NCBI GenBank assembly: GCA_032622095.1
Contig: CP136066.1
Span: 105,733,319 to 105,797,318 of the forward strand
Direction: 5' to 3'
Length of the DNA: 64,000 nucleotides
Origin: Siphonodentalium dalli
Taxonomy: Eukaryota; Mollusca; Scaphopoda; Gadilida; Siphonodentaliidae
Shown here: piece after piece, positions 51,292 through 63,814 of the stretch
How the letters are laid out: the number at the start of each line of letters is the position of its first letter
Position numbering within the stretch: position 1 is the first letter of the stretch
Position numbers and translations under genes: made by a program
The notes under the pieces: generated by a model
What the model saw: the letters and a program-made list of their open reading frames with translations, nothing else
Database searches by the model: none
What the model was told of the DNA's origin: nothing

Positions 51292-52428
51292 CAGGGCTGG
51301 CGATCTAGAAAATCCAGGAGGGCTATTAATAGCCCTCCTAGATATGCCTAGGAGGGCTATAGCCCTCCTCAACTTTTAAAGTTATGATTTATTTTATCTG
51401 AGTTACTACTGCCGTTAGTTTGTCTATTTTTGATGTTGTATAACTCCATTTAAATTAATTTTCTTCATGTGGAAACAAAGTGTCCACAGAGTTGTGAATG
51501 TCAAAATCCCCCACAGTAATTATGTATGGTGAATATTTAACTATGTTTTATATGTTGTGATAATCTATATGTACAAGAAACAAAATGTAAGAGTATTTGT
51601 ACTCAACAATTTGTCAGTCGGTGTCCAACCCATGCAACGGAATTGGGTGAGTTTGTCCACATTAAAAGCATTATCCATGAAAGTGTAATTTTACGTAAAA
51701 TACACAATCAAGAACAATATTAAATCCAGTATATTTGCACTTGAATATTGACTGCTTTTTCTCTCAAAGTAATCCATATTCCATTGTCGATCGCAGACTG
51801 CTGCTTGCAGCGGTCAAGTCGCTATCTATAGATTTACTGGGTGTTTGCAATTGAGGACATAGAAAATAGTTTCTGAACTTTAATAATTGAATAACAGTGT
51901 AAACTAGAATACGTGGATACATTTAGCTAATTATATTAAAATATTGTCAATCGAAGCGATAAAAGACGGCTGCAAGCTAAATACAATTTTCACTGATAGG
52001 AACCGGAAACGGAACGAAAGGTTGAACTTAATTGGGACAGTGACATTTGGTTCTCACTATCCACAAACATGTGTCATTTTATCCAGTGAAATATATTGTA
52101 AGCTCAATCTTATGAAGAGAAATTATTTATTTTGGTCATAAAATGTGTGAGAATCGATCAAAAGATCAGATTTACGAAACAGTTCGTTCCGGAATTTACT
52201 GATTCCGCTATAATTCCCATTTGACATTACCGTCAAGTCACGCATGCGCACAGTCCCCACACTGTACAATATAATTACGATTTCGATGCAGTATTTTACT
52301 CATTAAACACAATAAAATAACTAAATAATAAATGTCCTATCGTAGACGAGGCGGGCTATAAAAAGCCCGCCTTGGAAAATTCTAGGCGGGCTGTAGGCGG
52401 GCAGCCCGCCTTGAGATTTCCAGGCCTG
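51292..52428. mobile_element. hAT-like non-autonomous element, CAGGGCTGG ends
   Basis: CGGCAT is directly repeated at 51286-51291 and 52429-52434. The ends CAGGGCTGGCGATCT and AGATTTCCAGGCCTG are roughly complementary. Next to each end lie hairpins of AGGAGGGCTAT... and AGGCGGGCT..., the same design with different bases. The interior has no transposase. Confidence 0.6.
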
Positions 52429-52494
52429 CGGCATGCATCTATGACTATATTAGTATATATAAAACATTACAACAAGAACCCCACTAGTTAGCGT

Positions 52495-52803
52495 CAGTGT
52501 GGCTGATGGGGTCGTAATGTTTTATACGTAAATGCACACCAGTCTCAGTCGACACGAGATTGAAATATTGCCATCTGCTTCAATTCGAAACTACGGTATA
52601 TTTATCTTCAGAAGTTCTGATAAAGGCATAAATTTGATAAATGGTCACATATTGATCTTAGTATTAAACAGGGGCTGAAAGAACTGAATGGTTGTTTGAT
52701 CGATGAACAGAAGAACAAGAACTTACAAATATGATCAATGTGCATTTATGTAGAAAACACTAGTAGACGACAATGACCCCGGTCACATGATATTACAACA
52801 TCC
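52495..52803. repeat. Direct repeat with ATACGTAAATGCACA blocks, copy 2
   Basis: Diverged copy of 50864-51291. The following 52810-53440 holds only AT-rich DNA with a C-tract at 53162-53177. Confidence 0.6.
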
Positions 52804-53454
52804 AAAAAGGGCACTGACCACCTAAAAAATCGGCAACTTAAAACCAGAATAAAACAGAGTTTGCCAGGCTAATTGGGCAAGAAATAATTGTAAACTCATG
52901 TTTATATGTACGGGTAAGAGTTTGGTCACCTATAACAAGTGTTTGTTTCATTGAAATTTATGGTACAAAAGTCTGACTGACTATGTGTAAGGCAGAACCC
53001 GTTGTTCAAGTTGTTTTTATACAGGAAGGCCCTAAAAGTTGTAACTCTACTTCGAAATTTATAGAATGCAAACAGTGAGCATCATTTGTAGGGAGGTGAT
53101 AATTGTTTAGTAAATTATGATTTGGTTGAATATTGTTCACATACCTGTGTGCTACAACATCTCCCCCCCCCCCCCCCATATGCACCCCCCACCTAAATTT
53201 TTCTTACCTTGCAGTGGCCAGATAGTCTCCCCCACCGCCTGAATTTGTATTTACCTCAACAGCTAATGGCCAGTTAGTATCATTTCGTCATTTTGTTATG
53301 ACTATGCGACTAAGAAAAACTAACATATATGACAAGGAAGTATGTATCATCTGTCTCATTTTATCATTCAATATGACTATGTGACTTAAAAAACTATTAT
53401 TGGTGAGAAGGAAGCATGTTTTTTCTTCGTCAGAGTCTCATTTTATCATTCAAT

Positions 53455-54620
53455 ATGGTATGAACTCAGGTTGACAGTAGTTTCGGTATTCATAGCCGGA
53501 CCGACTCTCTGGAATTCTCTACCAGTGATTATCCGCAGCTGTCCCGGATATGATGAATTCAAAGGTCTTTTGAAAACTCATTTATTCATGGAATATTATT
53601 CTGAACATTAAGGCGTGGAACTGATGAACCAGCTTTAAATGCGGGCTTCATAATTATCGCAGGGACCAGCCTAGGCCTGATTTTCAGGGCGAAGTGACTT
53701 CTCCCTGTCACAAAAATAGGGCGAAGTCGGCGTTTTCCAGGGCGAAATGCATTGGCAAAATTGAAATCGGCCCGCACTGTAGTCGTTTATTATAAAGAAT
53801 TTAAATTAAAATGATGAAACAATGGTTCAAATGTGTAAACTATATGTTCCAATCATCACACTGATAACTATGAATAATGTCCAAACATAACTGTGAGAGA
53901 ATGGTAAGATTTTATAAGAATATATTTCGGAAGAACACCATTTTTAAACCGCTTATGAATACAAAAAGAAATAACAATTACAAAATGCTTATGAATACGA
54001 AAAATATGCTATAAAAACGAAACAAAATCTTGAACATTCTCACTCAAAGGTCCCTAACATGGGTACTAGTACAGATATTACTATGTTGCAAAAATGAATT
54101 TGTTTTCAAAGCTATTCTGACCTTTACATAATTTAACAAAGGGGTGATGATCTGATGTAAGGTGTCATGAGAGTTGTAATCTTCAGACCTGTGTGATAAT
54201 CTCAAAATCACAAGTCACCTGACTGGACACCTGACGATGTATTCACAGCTGTCTGCAATCAACACTCAGGTGTGAATATGCTCCCAAATCGGATTAATAC
54301 AGATGTTAATAGTAACTGTGGTGTTATCTACAACAGTGTCTCAATGGATAACTGGGTTCAATCAACGTTGGCAGTAAATTTGGGTGAATATTTTACCGAT
54401 TTTCGTTTGTCAACTTTGGAAATTTCAGGGCGACTTAAACTTCGCCCGGCTGCAAATTAGGGCGAAGTGAGCAAGAATAGGGAGACTTCTTCGCCTACGT
54501 CGCCCCCTTGGCTGGTCCCTGAAATATCGCATGTTTGAACTGTAAATTTTGGAATTTGTTTATGTTAATGTTGTCAAGCGCCTTGAAACCTCGGTGATAT
54601 GTGCGCTATACAAGAAATGT
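53455..54620 (+). pseudogene. 5'-truncated L2/CR1-like LINE 3' end, split by a hAT element
   Basis: Before 53660 the frame reads TDSLWNSLPVIIRSCPGYDE then FKGLLKTHLF, the usual C-terminal end of L2/CR1-type reverse transcriptase proteins. After 54521 comes the 3' tail AAGCGCCTTGAAACCTCGGT through GTGCGCTATACAAGAAATGT, ending in repeated TGATATGATA. This is an ordinary truncated LINE insertion. Confidence 0.75.
53660..54521. mobile_element. hAT-like non-autonomous element with near-perfect 8-bp TSD
   Basis: Flanks AATTATCG (53652-53659) and AAATATCG (54522-54529) differ by one base. The ends are CAGGGACCAGCCTAGG and CTTGGCTGGTCCCTG, followed inside by GGGCGAAGT-rich subterminal blocks on both sides. 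It inserted into the LINE tail. Confidence 0.85.
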
Positions 54621-55132
54621 GTGATATGATATATGATGTTACGGGTCCTAGGGTATTCCAATGTTATTATATGCCTACCAATATCAAAGTGACACTACTT
54701 GTGCAAAATTGGCACAAGGACCCATAAATTCTGATAATTTGAGAATTTGTGTTATAAATTATGTACATTTGTCTATATACTAGTTTAGTAAATAACAGTA
54801 TCTATATATATATATAAAAGAGTAGGATCTGTCTGGGGTGACTCGGGGTACCCAAGCAGAGGTTATAATGGTGTTAGTTTTTGAAAATTTTGATTTAAAA
54901 AAAGTCTAATTTTAATATTAGATAAAAAAAAAAAATAAAAAAAAAAAAATAAGCTCACTATGGGCCTATTTCAGAATCAAATAAGTTCAATATGAACCTA
55001 TGTAAATATTTAGGTCCAACATGAACCTATTTGCATGAGGATATGTTTCAGCACCAGATGTATGCTCTTTATACATGTGTTTTCACTCTAGTCCACACCA
55101 TCCAACGGAATAACGGATATAAGTCCATTATG

Positions 55133-55979
55133 TAGTGTTGAAACGATTAGTGAATTTCAGAGTCGACTAGTCGAGACCCAAAAGTCGCGTTGCGTCGACT
55201 AGTCGGTACCCGATATAAAAACTTTCAAACATGGTACGGAAAATTCATCATACATGGCGTACACTGATGACTGATGCAATGACGGTATATTGCGTAGCGC
55301 ATTTCCCTGCATAAACACCAATTTATTTGGGAAATAATACTGTAAACATCTTGATATTTATCCAACACACTGAATGTAATTATATAATTAGACATGTGGT
55401 GGATAATGATTAGAAACTCGATCATTTATACAGGTTTTAGATTTAATATCTGCGTTCGAGATTTCGTTTAGTCACGTGATCACCAATAAACCGGTGCCGA
55501 GCGGTGTCACTATAAAATGTTAATGTTCCGACTAAATACGCCCTATAGAATAGGCTATGTTGTAGAATACGATAGCCAGTTCTTAATGTCAGTATCATTT
55601 ATACACAGTAGCAACAATGACGTCACCTAAAGCGACCTTCAATTGATCAATTGAAATATACACAGTGTCTAGATCAAAGCGGTCTCCGACAAACGATAAA
55701 GCCCCGTCAATCATTGCCATCATGTCACAGTGATGTCTTTGACCTCAAACGACGAGTGAGACATTGTGTTGTCAATTTCATTCTTTCAAGTAATAGTCGG
55801 GTCACCGTGTGTGTCTATACTAGTAGCACTGTCAATTCCGGGTGCCACCAAACGTTATACTTACCATAACTTACGCGCAGTTAACACCGTTTATGTCGGA
55901 ATCGATCTTGAAAACGTTATACATGGAACTAATACACTATGTTCCGTCTACGACTAGTCGATTAATCGTTTCAACCCTA
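55133..55979. mobile_element. hAT-like non-autonomous element, TAGTGTTGAAACGATTAG ends
   Basis: CCATTATG (55125-55132) and CCACTATG (55980-55987) form an 8-bp duplication with one mismatch. The right end is TAATCGTTTCAACCCTA. CGACTAGTCG palindromes lie near both ends. It interrupts a repeat that contains GGTCCAACATGAACCTAT on both sides. Confidence 0.8.
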
Positions 55980-56110
55980 CCACTATGGGCTTTTTTCAGA
56001 ATCAAATAAATCCAAGACCTGTATGAACCAATGTCAATATTTAGGTCCAATATGAACCTATCTGCATGAGGATATATCATGCATATATTGAAGTAGCATT
56101 ATAAATATTA

Positions 56111-56222
56111 TCTCTATATATAAAAGAATAGGATATGTCTGTTAAATGCATACCTGTAAAGCACATGAAGGGACTGCAGGCTGCTAATGCACAAAGGGCC
56201 ATAGGGAGCCTGTTTCAGCTAG
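56111..56222 (+). mobile_element. Very short Helitron-like sequence
   Basis: It starts TCTCTATATATAAAAGAATA after A and ends TGTTTCAGCTAG before T. A similar start occurs at 54804. It is short and lacks a clear 3' hairpin, so the call is tentative. Confidence 0.35.
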
Positions 56223-56440
56223 TAATATATAATTCTACATCAAAACTCTAGATAATGATTCCAATCATAGCTGTTTACTAGTACTGTCCATCTATTTGTG
56301 CGTCTGATTTACCTTTTCGGAGCATAGCTTTAATGCGTAAAACATTTCCACTACTGGCTGCCATGGAGATATCCTTAGTCCCATTGGGACATCCCACCTC
56401 TAGTTCTAGTTCCATATTTATTTTCATTTCAGAGCATAAA

Positions 56441-56930
56441 ATGTCATGGTTGAATTCTATTACTGGTAAAGCTGAGAATCTCTTAAATAAGCTTGACCAA
56501 TCAGCCGCCTCAGCGCTGCATCAGAACCAGGAGGATTCCCAGAGCAACACTTCATCTTACGAAGCTCCTCCCACACCCACAGCGGAATCTTCATGGACCA
56601 GTGGTTACAAAATCACTGATAAAGTACCCAAGATTACAGCCACTCCCAACCTAATAAGTTCTCCCATCAAGCCGAAGCATGCTGATACAGCAAAGTCAGT
56701 GTCCACACCATTAAAGAAACCATCGTCGCTCGAAGGGAAATCAAAAAAGGGTGCAGACGAGGCATTATTTGATTTTTTAAACAGTCCGGAGCCTGCTGAT
56801 GCTAGCAAAAAGAAGGCCACAACTCCGATCAATAGTGCAAGACATTCTCGACAATCGAGTGCATCATCTGTGATTTCTGGGAAAGGACATGAGAATAGTA
56901 CTTCTATTGTCTCCATCCAACACACTGATT
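56441..56930 (+). CDS. GOLGA5: GOLGA5 first coding exon
   Basis: The exon begins at 56433 after TTTTCATTTCAG and the start codon follows 8 bases later. The upstream in-frame Met at 56333 is in intron sequence and was rejected. It ends CACTGATT|GTAAGT in phase 1. It encodes the amphipathic N-terminus and Ser/Pro-rich linker, including DEALFDFLNSPEP. Confidence 0.92.
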
Positions 56931-59900
56931 GTAAGTAACACTGAATTGGTCAAGATTGCATGTTTCCTGTGATTATATTTCTCAAATGTGTGATTTGCCA
57001 CCAAAATCTTCCAATGGACTAATATTTAGTTAGAGCATTCCAGTTTTTATGTGCACCCATATGATGTACATGTATGGTACATAATACCAACATCCGGATC
57101 AACCATCTGTTACTCGTCTGTCTGTTCGTCGGGATGTCTGTCTGTCCGCCTGTTGTCCGTTGACACATGCTATCCAACACGATAACTCAAGTATTTTTAA
57201 TTGATAGTGTTCATGTTTTATATGCAGGTTTATGAAGACACACCCCTTACATGTATAGGGTGATTTCACAGGAAAGGTAGCTCAAAAGGTGCCAAGTACA
57301 CACAAAAATGAAGTTTCCTCAATAACTTTTGTTTTATTTTCATTTTGTAGTTGGGCCTCTGGGAGAATATATTAAAAAAAATTATTAAAAAGTTACATCA
57401 TAACACCATAACATTCAGTAACATTAGGTATTTTTGGTCAAAATATCATATTGCACCATATCTCTTAAAAATGGATTAAAATGAAAGAGGGATTCAAATA
57501 TTAACTCATTTTTAGTGTCTGGAAATGTCAATATCGTTTGTCATCGGCCTTGTACTAGTGGTAGTGCGCACTTTATCCCTATTTTGGTGGTCCCTCATTT
57601 ATATATATAAGGGCTGATAAAGATGCAAAAATATTTATAGTTAATACAAAAATCTTTCTGCTTCCAGGTTCATAAACAATAATAAACACTGGTTAAATAT
57701 GCTTATGCCATTAGAGGTGATGTCATGTTTTGAAAATATGAATACTTAAATTAAGCATTTGCTTTTAAATATCAGCTTTAGTATTTAGGACAAGCACATC
57801 ATCAGTCTAGTACACTCTCATATATTATTGAGCTCATTAATCAACTGACAGCTAGCAGCTCAGAGATTTTTACAATATTGTGCTTCTCTCTGATTCCATC
57901 AAATAACCACCCCTCCAAGTGGCCCTGCTAATTTGCTATGATGTTGGTGGATCTTGCTGAATTGCTATGATGCTGGTAGGGCAAACTGATGCTGTTGAGA
58001 AAAAGTGCCTTATTTTTCTTAAGTTGTCATGTTGTACATCCCCAATCTGGGTAGATTCTAGTTATGAAGTATTTTGTGTTGACCAGTTAATAAGTTTGGA
58101 AAATATTATATAAACCCCTTGCACCAAACCATAGACATATTGCCATGCAGCTGTTTTTCTGGGTTTGTCATAGCCTCAGTTGACGGAAATTTATACTACA
58201 TGTGTATGTTTGGCTATGCACACTTCATGAGCACTACTCATACCTCAATATCTTCATTTAAATATATTTATTTGTCACAATCACTGCTCTTCATATGTCA
58301 ATCTATACCTTGTCCATATACATGTACATCATGGGGTGAACTTGTAAGTCACTTTTTGTTCTTATTTTGACCCTACAACCATGTACATACACTGTAGGTC
58401 ATAATAAATATGTCCTTGCATAAGTACATACAACACAACAAATGCATAATAACTAATTCACAGGACCATGGAAAAGGTCTTACCAATATACTGGCTTCTC
58501 TACAGATCTTACATATACCTAGTTTACACAACACACCTAAGGTCTCGTCCCTCTATGGCTATCATTTGATAACTGACAAAAAGCACAATGGTACTCCCTT
58601 AATAAAGTATAATTTTTTGGAAGATAAATGCTCCTTTAATATTGATTCCTAAGCTATGGGAAGGCTTTAGGAATATGAAAAGGACATAATCTACAGACAA
58701 ACAATAATACATTATGTCAAACTTATTAAAATATTGATAAAATACATGATGTTGTATAACGACAAAATAGATAACTGACACATACCGTCGTTCTGACCTA
58801 TGTAGGTCTGTGATCATTTCACCTTCTAGCATCAGAAGCAAACTCTGAAATCATTTTGATAAACTAAGTTTGCAAAAATCATCAAACAGACAAGTTTGCC
58901 GCTGACCAACAAGACAAAGCAAGGCTAGATTGTAGAGTATGACTACCCATGAATTCTACACACTCTAATCCTGTGAGTGAGTAGTTGACAAACTGTGGTG
59001 GGGGGGGGGGGGGGGGGGGGTAGGACAATAGCAATAGAGAATATATTGTAGATTATAGCTGAGGGTTGTATAATAGAAGATATTAAGGTGGGGCAGGGAA
59101 AGGAAATACGATCTTGCCGCAAAAATTCACCTATACCAAGCTATCTGATTTGATAACTCAAATATTTTTCATTCAATTGTGTTATTTCTTGTCACAGTAT
59201 ATAATGAAATAGCCCTGACCTGTATAGTTAGCAATACGTACATGGACATTCCGATTGGACGTTTTGTGTCTAACATGTGATATACAGAACTTGTAACAAA
59301 AATGAATTATCCAAAGAATGAACAACCAACACTATGCAGGCAGTGAAAAAATGGGATTTGTCCCAGTATGGACCGTTGTCCTCCCCACCAAACTAGTATT
59401 TACACATTTGCTACATGTTGGGCCAATATATATAAACATGTACGTTTGGCGTCATATAATCATTTGACTTTTCCTGCCAAGTGCATCTCCATACTAACAC
59501 CATATTAACACACATTACAAGTTGCACATGTCAGAAGTCAGGCGGATTATAAATGCTTGCTTTCAGCTTCCAACAACAGTCCAACAGAAACAACCAACTC
59601 AATTGCTGGGTCAGCTGACTTAGCAGAGCTCGCTGATGCAATGCAGGAGCAAAGTCCAACAAACAGTCATCACAGTAGCCATGGCGATGAGCTGGTCGGA
59701 TCTAGCGAACACCATCTGTCTTCACTGGAACTGGAGAACAAACTGCTGAAGAATGAGGTCTCTGCACTCAACAACGAGATTGCATCTGTTGTAAAGCGAG
59801 CTAAGAAAGCAGAATCCGGTGTGTACCTCATTAGTTTTTCAATCCTTAACCCTTTCATGACTGGAGCTTCCTGATTTGTTGCGAAAACCCTGTGTCATTA

Positions 59901-61305
59901 CAGTGTCAATGCATTGGCCTAACAATATTTATCTTGATCTTGTAAGCCAGTGCATTCTCTTATATATGCGACTGTGAGGCTCGCTATGGGAGACTCACAT
60001 ATGTAAGAGAATGCACTGGCACAGGGCCTTTAATGCTACGCTATCGCAACGCCCTTCATGAAAGGGCAACATGGCTCAATTGAACCTCCAAACATAATTT
60101 GGAAGAGAGGGAGATAGGATAGGTGGATAATTACATGAATTTCTGATCTAGAAATATTATTTACAAAAAAAAAACATAAAAATATAAAAATTATATTTTG
60201 CAGTTGTTTTCTATTTTTCCCACACAAGTGATATAAACCTTCTTTATTTTTACCATAGCTGGAATGGACTGTCAAGGAATGCTCATTATTGCACCATGCT
60301 CAGAAAAATCAGGGTCTGTTTATCAGCCCGTTTTAAAAAAATGGACGTATTGTGTTATTGGCTGTCCGTCCATTTGCTTTTTTCGTTTCCAGATGATAAC
60401 TTTAGTAAGTCTGAAATGAATGGAATGAAATTTGGTATGTGAGTTTACTAGCCCAAAATACAAAATAAGTCCTAGAATAAAGTGTTGAGATCATAAGAAC
60501 ATTCCCTATAAATGACTGGGAATCCTATGATTTCTGCACTTGAATTATCAAAACACCCCTCCAATTGAATAATAGATGACCTCAATATATACTTTTATTA
60601 CTAAGTGGGAGAGGGCATTAAATAATGGCAGAGTTAAATTTATCCCTTTAGAACTGAAGCGGATACAGAAGACTATAGATGAACACAGCCATGTATCATC
60701 AAGATCTGATCAGAGGATTCGAGAGCTCCAAGCTCGTGAGATAGACATGAATGAAGCGCTCAATGCCAAAGACTCCCAGTTAGCTGTGCTACGTGTCAGA
60801 CTAGAAGAAGCTGATCGGTCTGCTAAATCTAGGGTTACGGAACTTGACAATCTACAGGTGGAGAGAAAGAGGTACTTAATTTTGTTTTCACCATTTCCAG
60901 ATTTATCACTATGAACGTCACATGTAATTTGGGTTTGTGCAATTTACTTTGTAGATAAGGTGTCTCGTCCTAACTCCAAATTCACTAGAATTCTTACCAG
61001 ATAATATTATGAGTTTGTGGTCTATCTACGAAGAAGCTTGATCATTGCCTGGGAAACTAATTATAGGGGGAAGATTGAAGTATACTGGGGCTTTGCGAAT
61101 CAGGGATAAAATCAGGGCTGATATTTGCGAATCGAATGGAATCATGTTTTTTAAGGCTATTTTGAATTCTACTTTGACCAGAATTTTGAAGGACCATACA
61201 GATTCCAGTGGTATGCAAAACCAAGCAATCGAATCTCAGCTGGAAAAATTGCATGAAGTCGAAGCAGCTTTGAGGAGACAAGAAGATGCATATAAAGTTG
61301 TTCAG
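56441..61305 (+). CDS. GOLGA5: Golgin subfamily A member 5 (golgin-84), 5' exons
   Basis: A Golgi membrane coiled-coil tether needed for ribbon structure and intra-Golgi transport. Visible exons: 56441-56930, 59567-59818, 60652-60871 and 61182-61305, with consistent phases (1,1,2,0). The N-terminus MSWLNSITGKAENLLNKLDQ matches the golgin-84 start. A Ser/Thr/Pro-rich region with the conserved EALFDFLNS follows. The coiled coil begins at LENKLLKNEVSALNNEIAS and continues through AKDSQLAVLRVRLEEAD and MQNQAIESQLEKLHEVEAAL. The remaining coiled coil and the C-terminal membrane anchor lie beyond 64000. An AG acceptor at 56431-56432 just before the start codon indicates a separate 5' UTR exon. Confidence 0.92.
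56945..59560. other. GOLGA5 intron, no gene seen
   Basis: AT-rich with one (CTGT)-rich patch at about 57115-57165 beginning a dispersed repeat (CTATCCAACACGATAACTCA), and a 21-base G tract at 59000-59020. No convincing coding frame, RNA gene or transposon ends were found. Confidence 0.5.
59567..59818 (+). CDS. GOLGA5: GOLGA5 second coding exon
   Basis: The acceptor is TTGCTTTCAG; the donor GTGTGT at 59819 was chosen over 59821 because it keeps phase 1 with the next exon. It encodes an acidic Ser-rich stretch, then SSLELENKLLKNEVSALNNE, the start of the coiled coil. Confidence 0.9.
59846..60066. mobile_element. TTAA-type double-hairpin MITE in a GOLGA5 intron
   Basis: Starts TTAACCCTTTCATGACTGGA and ends TTCATGAAAGGG (TTAA lost on the right). 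The first hairpin is collapsed; the second (CTCTTATATATGCGA...) remains. Same family as 6406, 6908, 7312 and 63560. Confidence 0.75.
60652..60871 (+). CDS. GOLGA5: GOLGA5 third coding exon
   Basis: The acceptor is ATCCCTTTAG and the donor GTACTT. The heptad-rich peptide LKRIQKTIDEHSHVSSRSDQ and NAKDSQLAVLRVRLEEADRS matches golgin-84. It starts in phase 1 and ends in phase 2. Confidence 0.9.
61182..61305 (+). CDS. GOLGA5: GOLGA5 fourth coding exon
   Basis: The acceptor is ACTTTGACCAG (61180-61181), chosen because only it gives the phase needed after exon 3; the donor is CAG|GTGAGA. It encodes ILKDHTDSSGMQNQAIESQL and EKLHEVEAALRRQEDAYK. It ends in phase 0. Confidence 0.88.
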
Positions 61306-61535
61306 GTGAGAGATCAGCTTTGTTGAGGAAAATGTGATGATATATTCAAATTTCTTCTATAAAATCATTTATATTAATGAAAGATCATACCCTTATGTCT
61401 AGCATTGGAGTTATGATATTTCAATGTTTTCAAAGTTCATTTTGTGCATATTCTGTGGATTCTTTCTACATCTGTATGTCTGAAATGGGTACCCTACACT
61501 AAATCCGACCATTTTTGGGACCATCTCCTTTTATT

Positions 61536-62560
61536 AGCTCACCTGAAACGAAGTCTCCGGTGGAGCTATAGTCATCACTCCTCGTCCGTCGTCCATCTGT
61601 CCGTCTGTCTGTCCGTCTGTCCGTCTGTCCGTCCGTCAACTTTTTAAAAAACATCTTCTCTGAAACCATCATACCAAATTGGTTCATATTTGGTGTGGAT
61701 GTTCCCTAGGTGACTCTCATTCAGATTTGTTCAAATGAGGTCACTGGGTCAAATAGTTGCCAAACCAGGGTCATAACTCTATTCCTCCACAGTAATTCTT
61801 ACAACAACTTCTTGTCCATAACCATTGTGCCGATTTAGCTAATATTTGGTATGGAGGGTCCTTGGGTGACTGGTGTTCAGATTTGTTCAAATGAGGTCAC
61901 CCGGTCAATTAGTTGAGAAACCAGGGCCATAACTCATAGTAATTCTTACAATGACTTCATCTACAAAAATATTGGGCCGATTTAGCTTATATTTGGTACT
62001 GAGGGACCTTGGGTGACTGGGAATCAGATTTGTTCAAATTGGATCACTGGGTCATTAGGGGCAGAGCCAGGGACATAACTCTAAAAACCAAAAAATTACA
62101 TTTTTGTATTTTGATCATATTTGGTGTGGATGTTCCCTAGGTGACTTTCATTCAGATTTGTTCAAATGAGGTCACTGTGTCAAACAGTTGCGAAACCAGG
62201 GCCATAACTATATTCCTCCTTGGTAATTCTTATAACGACTTCTTGTCTATAACCATTGTGCCGATTTAGTTTATATTTGGTATGTGGGGTCATTGAATGA
62301 CTGGGGTTCAGATTTGTTCAAATGGGGTCACTGGGTCAAATTCGGGTGCAGGCAGGGCCATAATTCCCAAAAAAATAATAAAAAATTCAGGAACTCCTTG
62401 ATCAATTTAACATACAAAAAAAATTATCACCCTCCCCCACATGACCCAGAACCCCACCCTGCCCCCAACCAACAGCATTCCACCCTATCTCATTTCCTAA
62501 CTCACAGGATCTCCCCCACCAGCATATTAAGTCAATTGTATTAGCTACAGACAGAGAGAG
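61536..62560. repeat. Dispersed repeat with CTCACCTGAAACGAAG start and tandem ~140-bp modules
   Basis: It starts TTAGCTCACCTGAAACGAAG, then (GTCCGTCT)n at about 61580-61640. At least five diverged modules follow containing ATATTTGGT, GGTGACT..TTCAGATTTGTTCAAAT and CCAGGGCCATAACTC. The same module returns at 63820-64000. It is a high-copy repeat of a type common in mollusc genomes and carries no gene. Confidence 0.7.
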
Positions 62561-62697
62561 TTAATATAAATACACACACAGGCATCAATTGAGATGTTTA
62601 TCAGGCTGACAGGTGTGAACTTAATGCACCAGACAGCACTCATGCCAATGTGTGTTATTAAAATAAAAACAAATTATTGTTCTCTAACCTGAATTTA

Positions 62698-63108
62698 GTG
62701 TGTCTGGCATTTGCAGAATGAGGTTCCCAGAGGGTGAATTTAGTTATGCTACCCTGCACAGCAGTCTAGCATCACCAAATACACTAGCCAGGGTTCTCAT
62801 TCTGCTTAAGCCTCATCTTCTGGGAAGTATATAGGCACTTAAATTGACATTTTTACTTACTTTTTCCCTTCTATTTAGTTTCTATATCCCCTAATTTGTG
62901 AATATAAAATGCATAATTGAGGTGCCCAGTGGGTGCACATCACCAACTTTAACTGGAGAACTTCAATCTAATGCTATGTCTCCCATAGCAGTTGAGGCCT
63001 ACACAGAATGAGGTCCTCAGAGGGTGAATTTGGTGATGCTAGCCCGCATTGCAGGATTGTGTCATTAAATTCACCCTTATGGGACCTCATTGTGCAAATG
63101 TCAGACAC
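62698..63108. mobile_element. TA-flanked MITE with GTGTGTCTGGCATTTGCAG ends, copy 2
   Basis: TA at 62696-62697 and 63109-63110 flank inverted ends GTGTGTCTGGCATTTGCAGA and GTGTCTGACATTTGCACAAT. The inner AATGAGGT(C/T)CCCAGAGGGTG blocks match the copy at 13399-13790, with the centre in the opposite orientation. Confidence 0.75.
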
Positions 63109-63559
63109 TATGTTCAGGCTTGGCTGTTCGAATATTATGTTCTTAACCACCAGTATCCAATTGAACTCATTATACCCTGAAAAGAAAACTTGGGGGGGGG
63201 GGGTATATTGGATTGAATTTGTCAGTATCTATGTCAGACTGTTTTCCCATCCATCCATCTGTCATTATGTCTCTATCCGTCCATCAATTGTTTTCTTCTC
63301 CAGATACATATTAAAGACCAAATGGGTTTAAATATTTAGGTGTGGATGTAAATCCTTGTTTTGAACACAGCTGTAGGAGTAACACAATACATTGGTATCA
63401 CTGGGCAAATGTTTGTGCCATCATTAATCATCTTCATGTCAACAGGTCTCCCAGACATTCTTGTTGCTGATAGTGGCTTTATGAATGGAATTTTATCCCA
63501 TGTTTATCTCAGATACAAATTGCCTGTTTGAAAGATAAAGTTTATTTTTACTATTAATA

Positions 63560-63670
63560 TTAACCATTTCATGACCAGAGTTGTGCTGGTGAGACCCTGT
63601 GCTTGTGCATTCTCTTATATATGCTCCCATGGGAAGCCTCCCATATAAAAGAGAATGCACTGGCTTTCCA
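63560..63670. mobile_element. TTAA-type hairpin MITE, right-truncated copy
   Basis: Starts TTAACCATTTCATGACCAGA and keeps one hairpin (TGCATTCTCTTATATATGC ... AAGAGAATGCACTGG). The right half is missing. Confidence 0.6.
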
Positions 63671-63814
63671 GGTCATGGTAATTTTGTTAAGGCAATAGGC
63701 ATCCAAATAAATGATGTATGTCATATTCTTGCAGGGATGTCGCCACTGTGTTGGGGGGGGGGGGGGGGTGGGGGGGTGATTTACAGATTTGTTCAATGAA
63801 ATGTAATTTTTGAG

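Noticed and set aside
56333-56440. Upstream in-frame Met as GOLGA5 start
   Set aside because: It lies before a good splice acceptor (TTTTCATTTCAG at 56432), and the peptide does not match the golgin-84 N-terminus, which begins at 56441.
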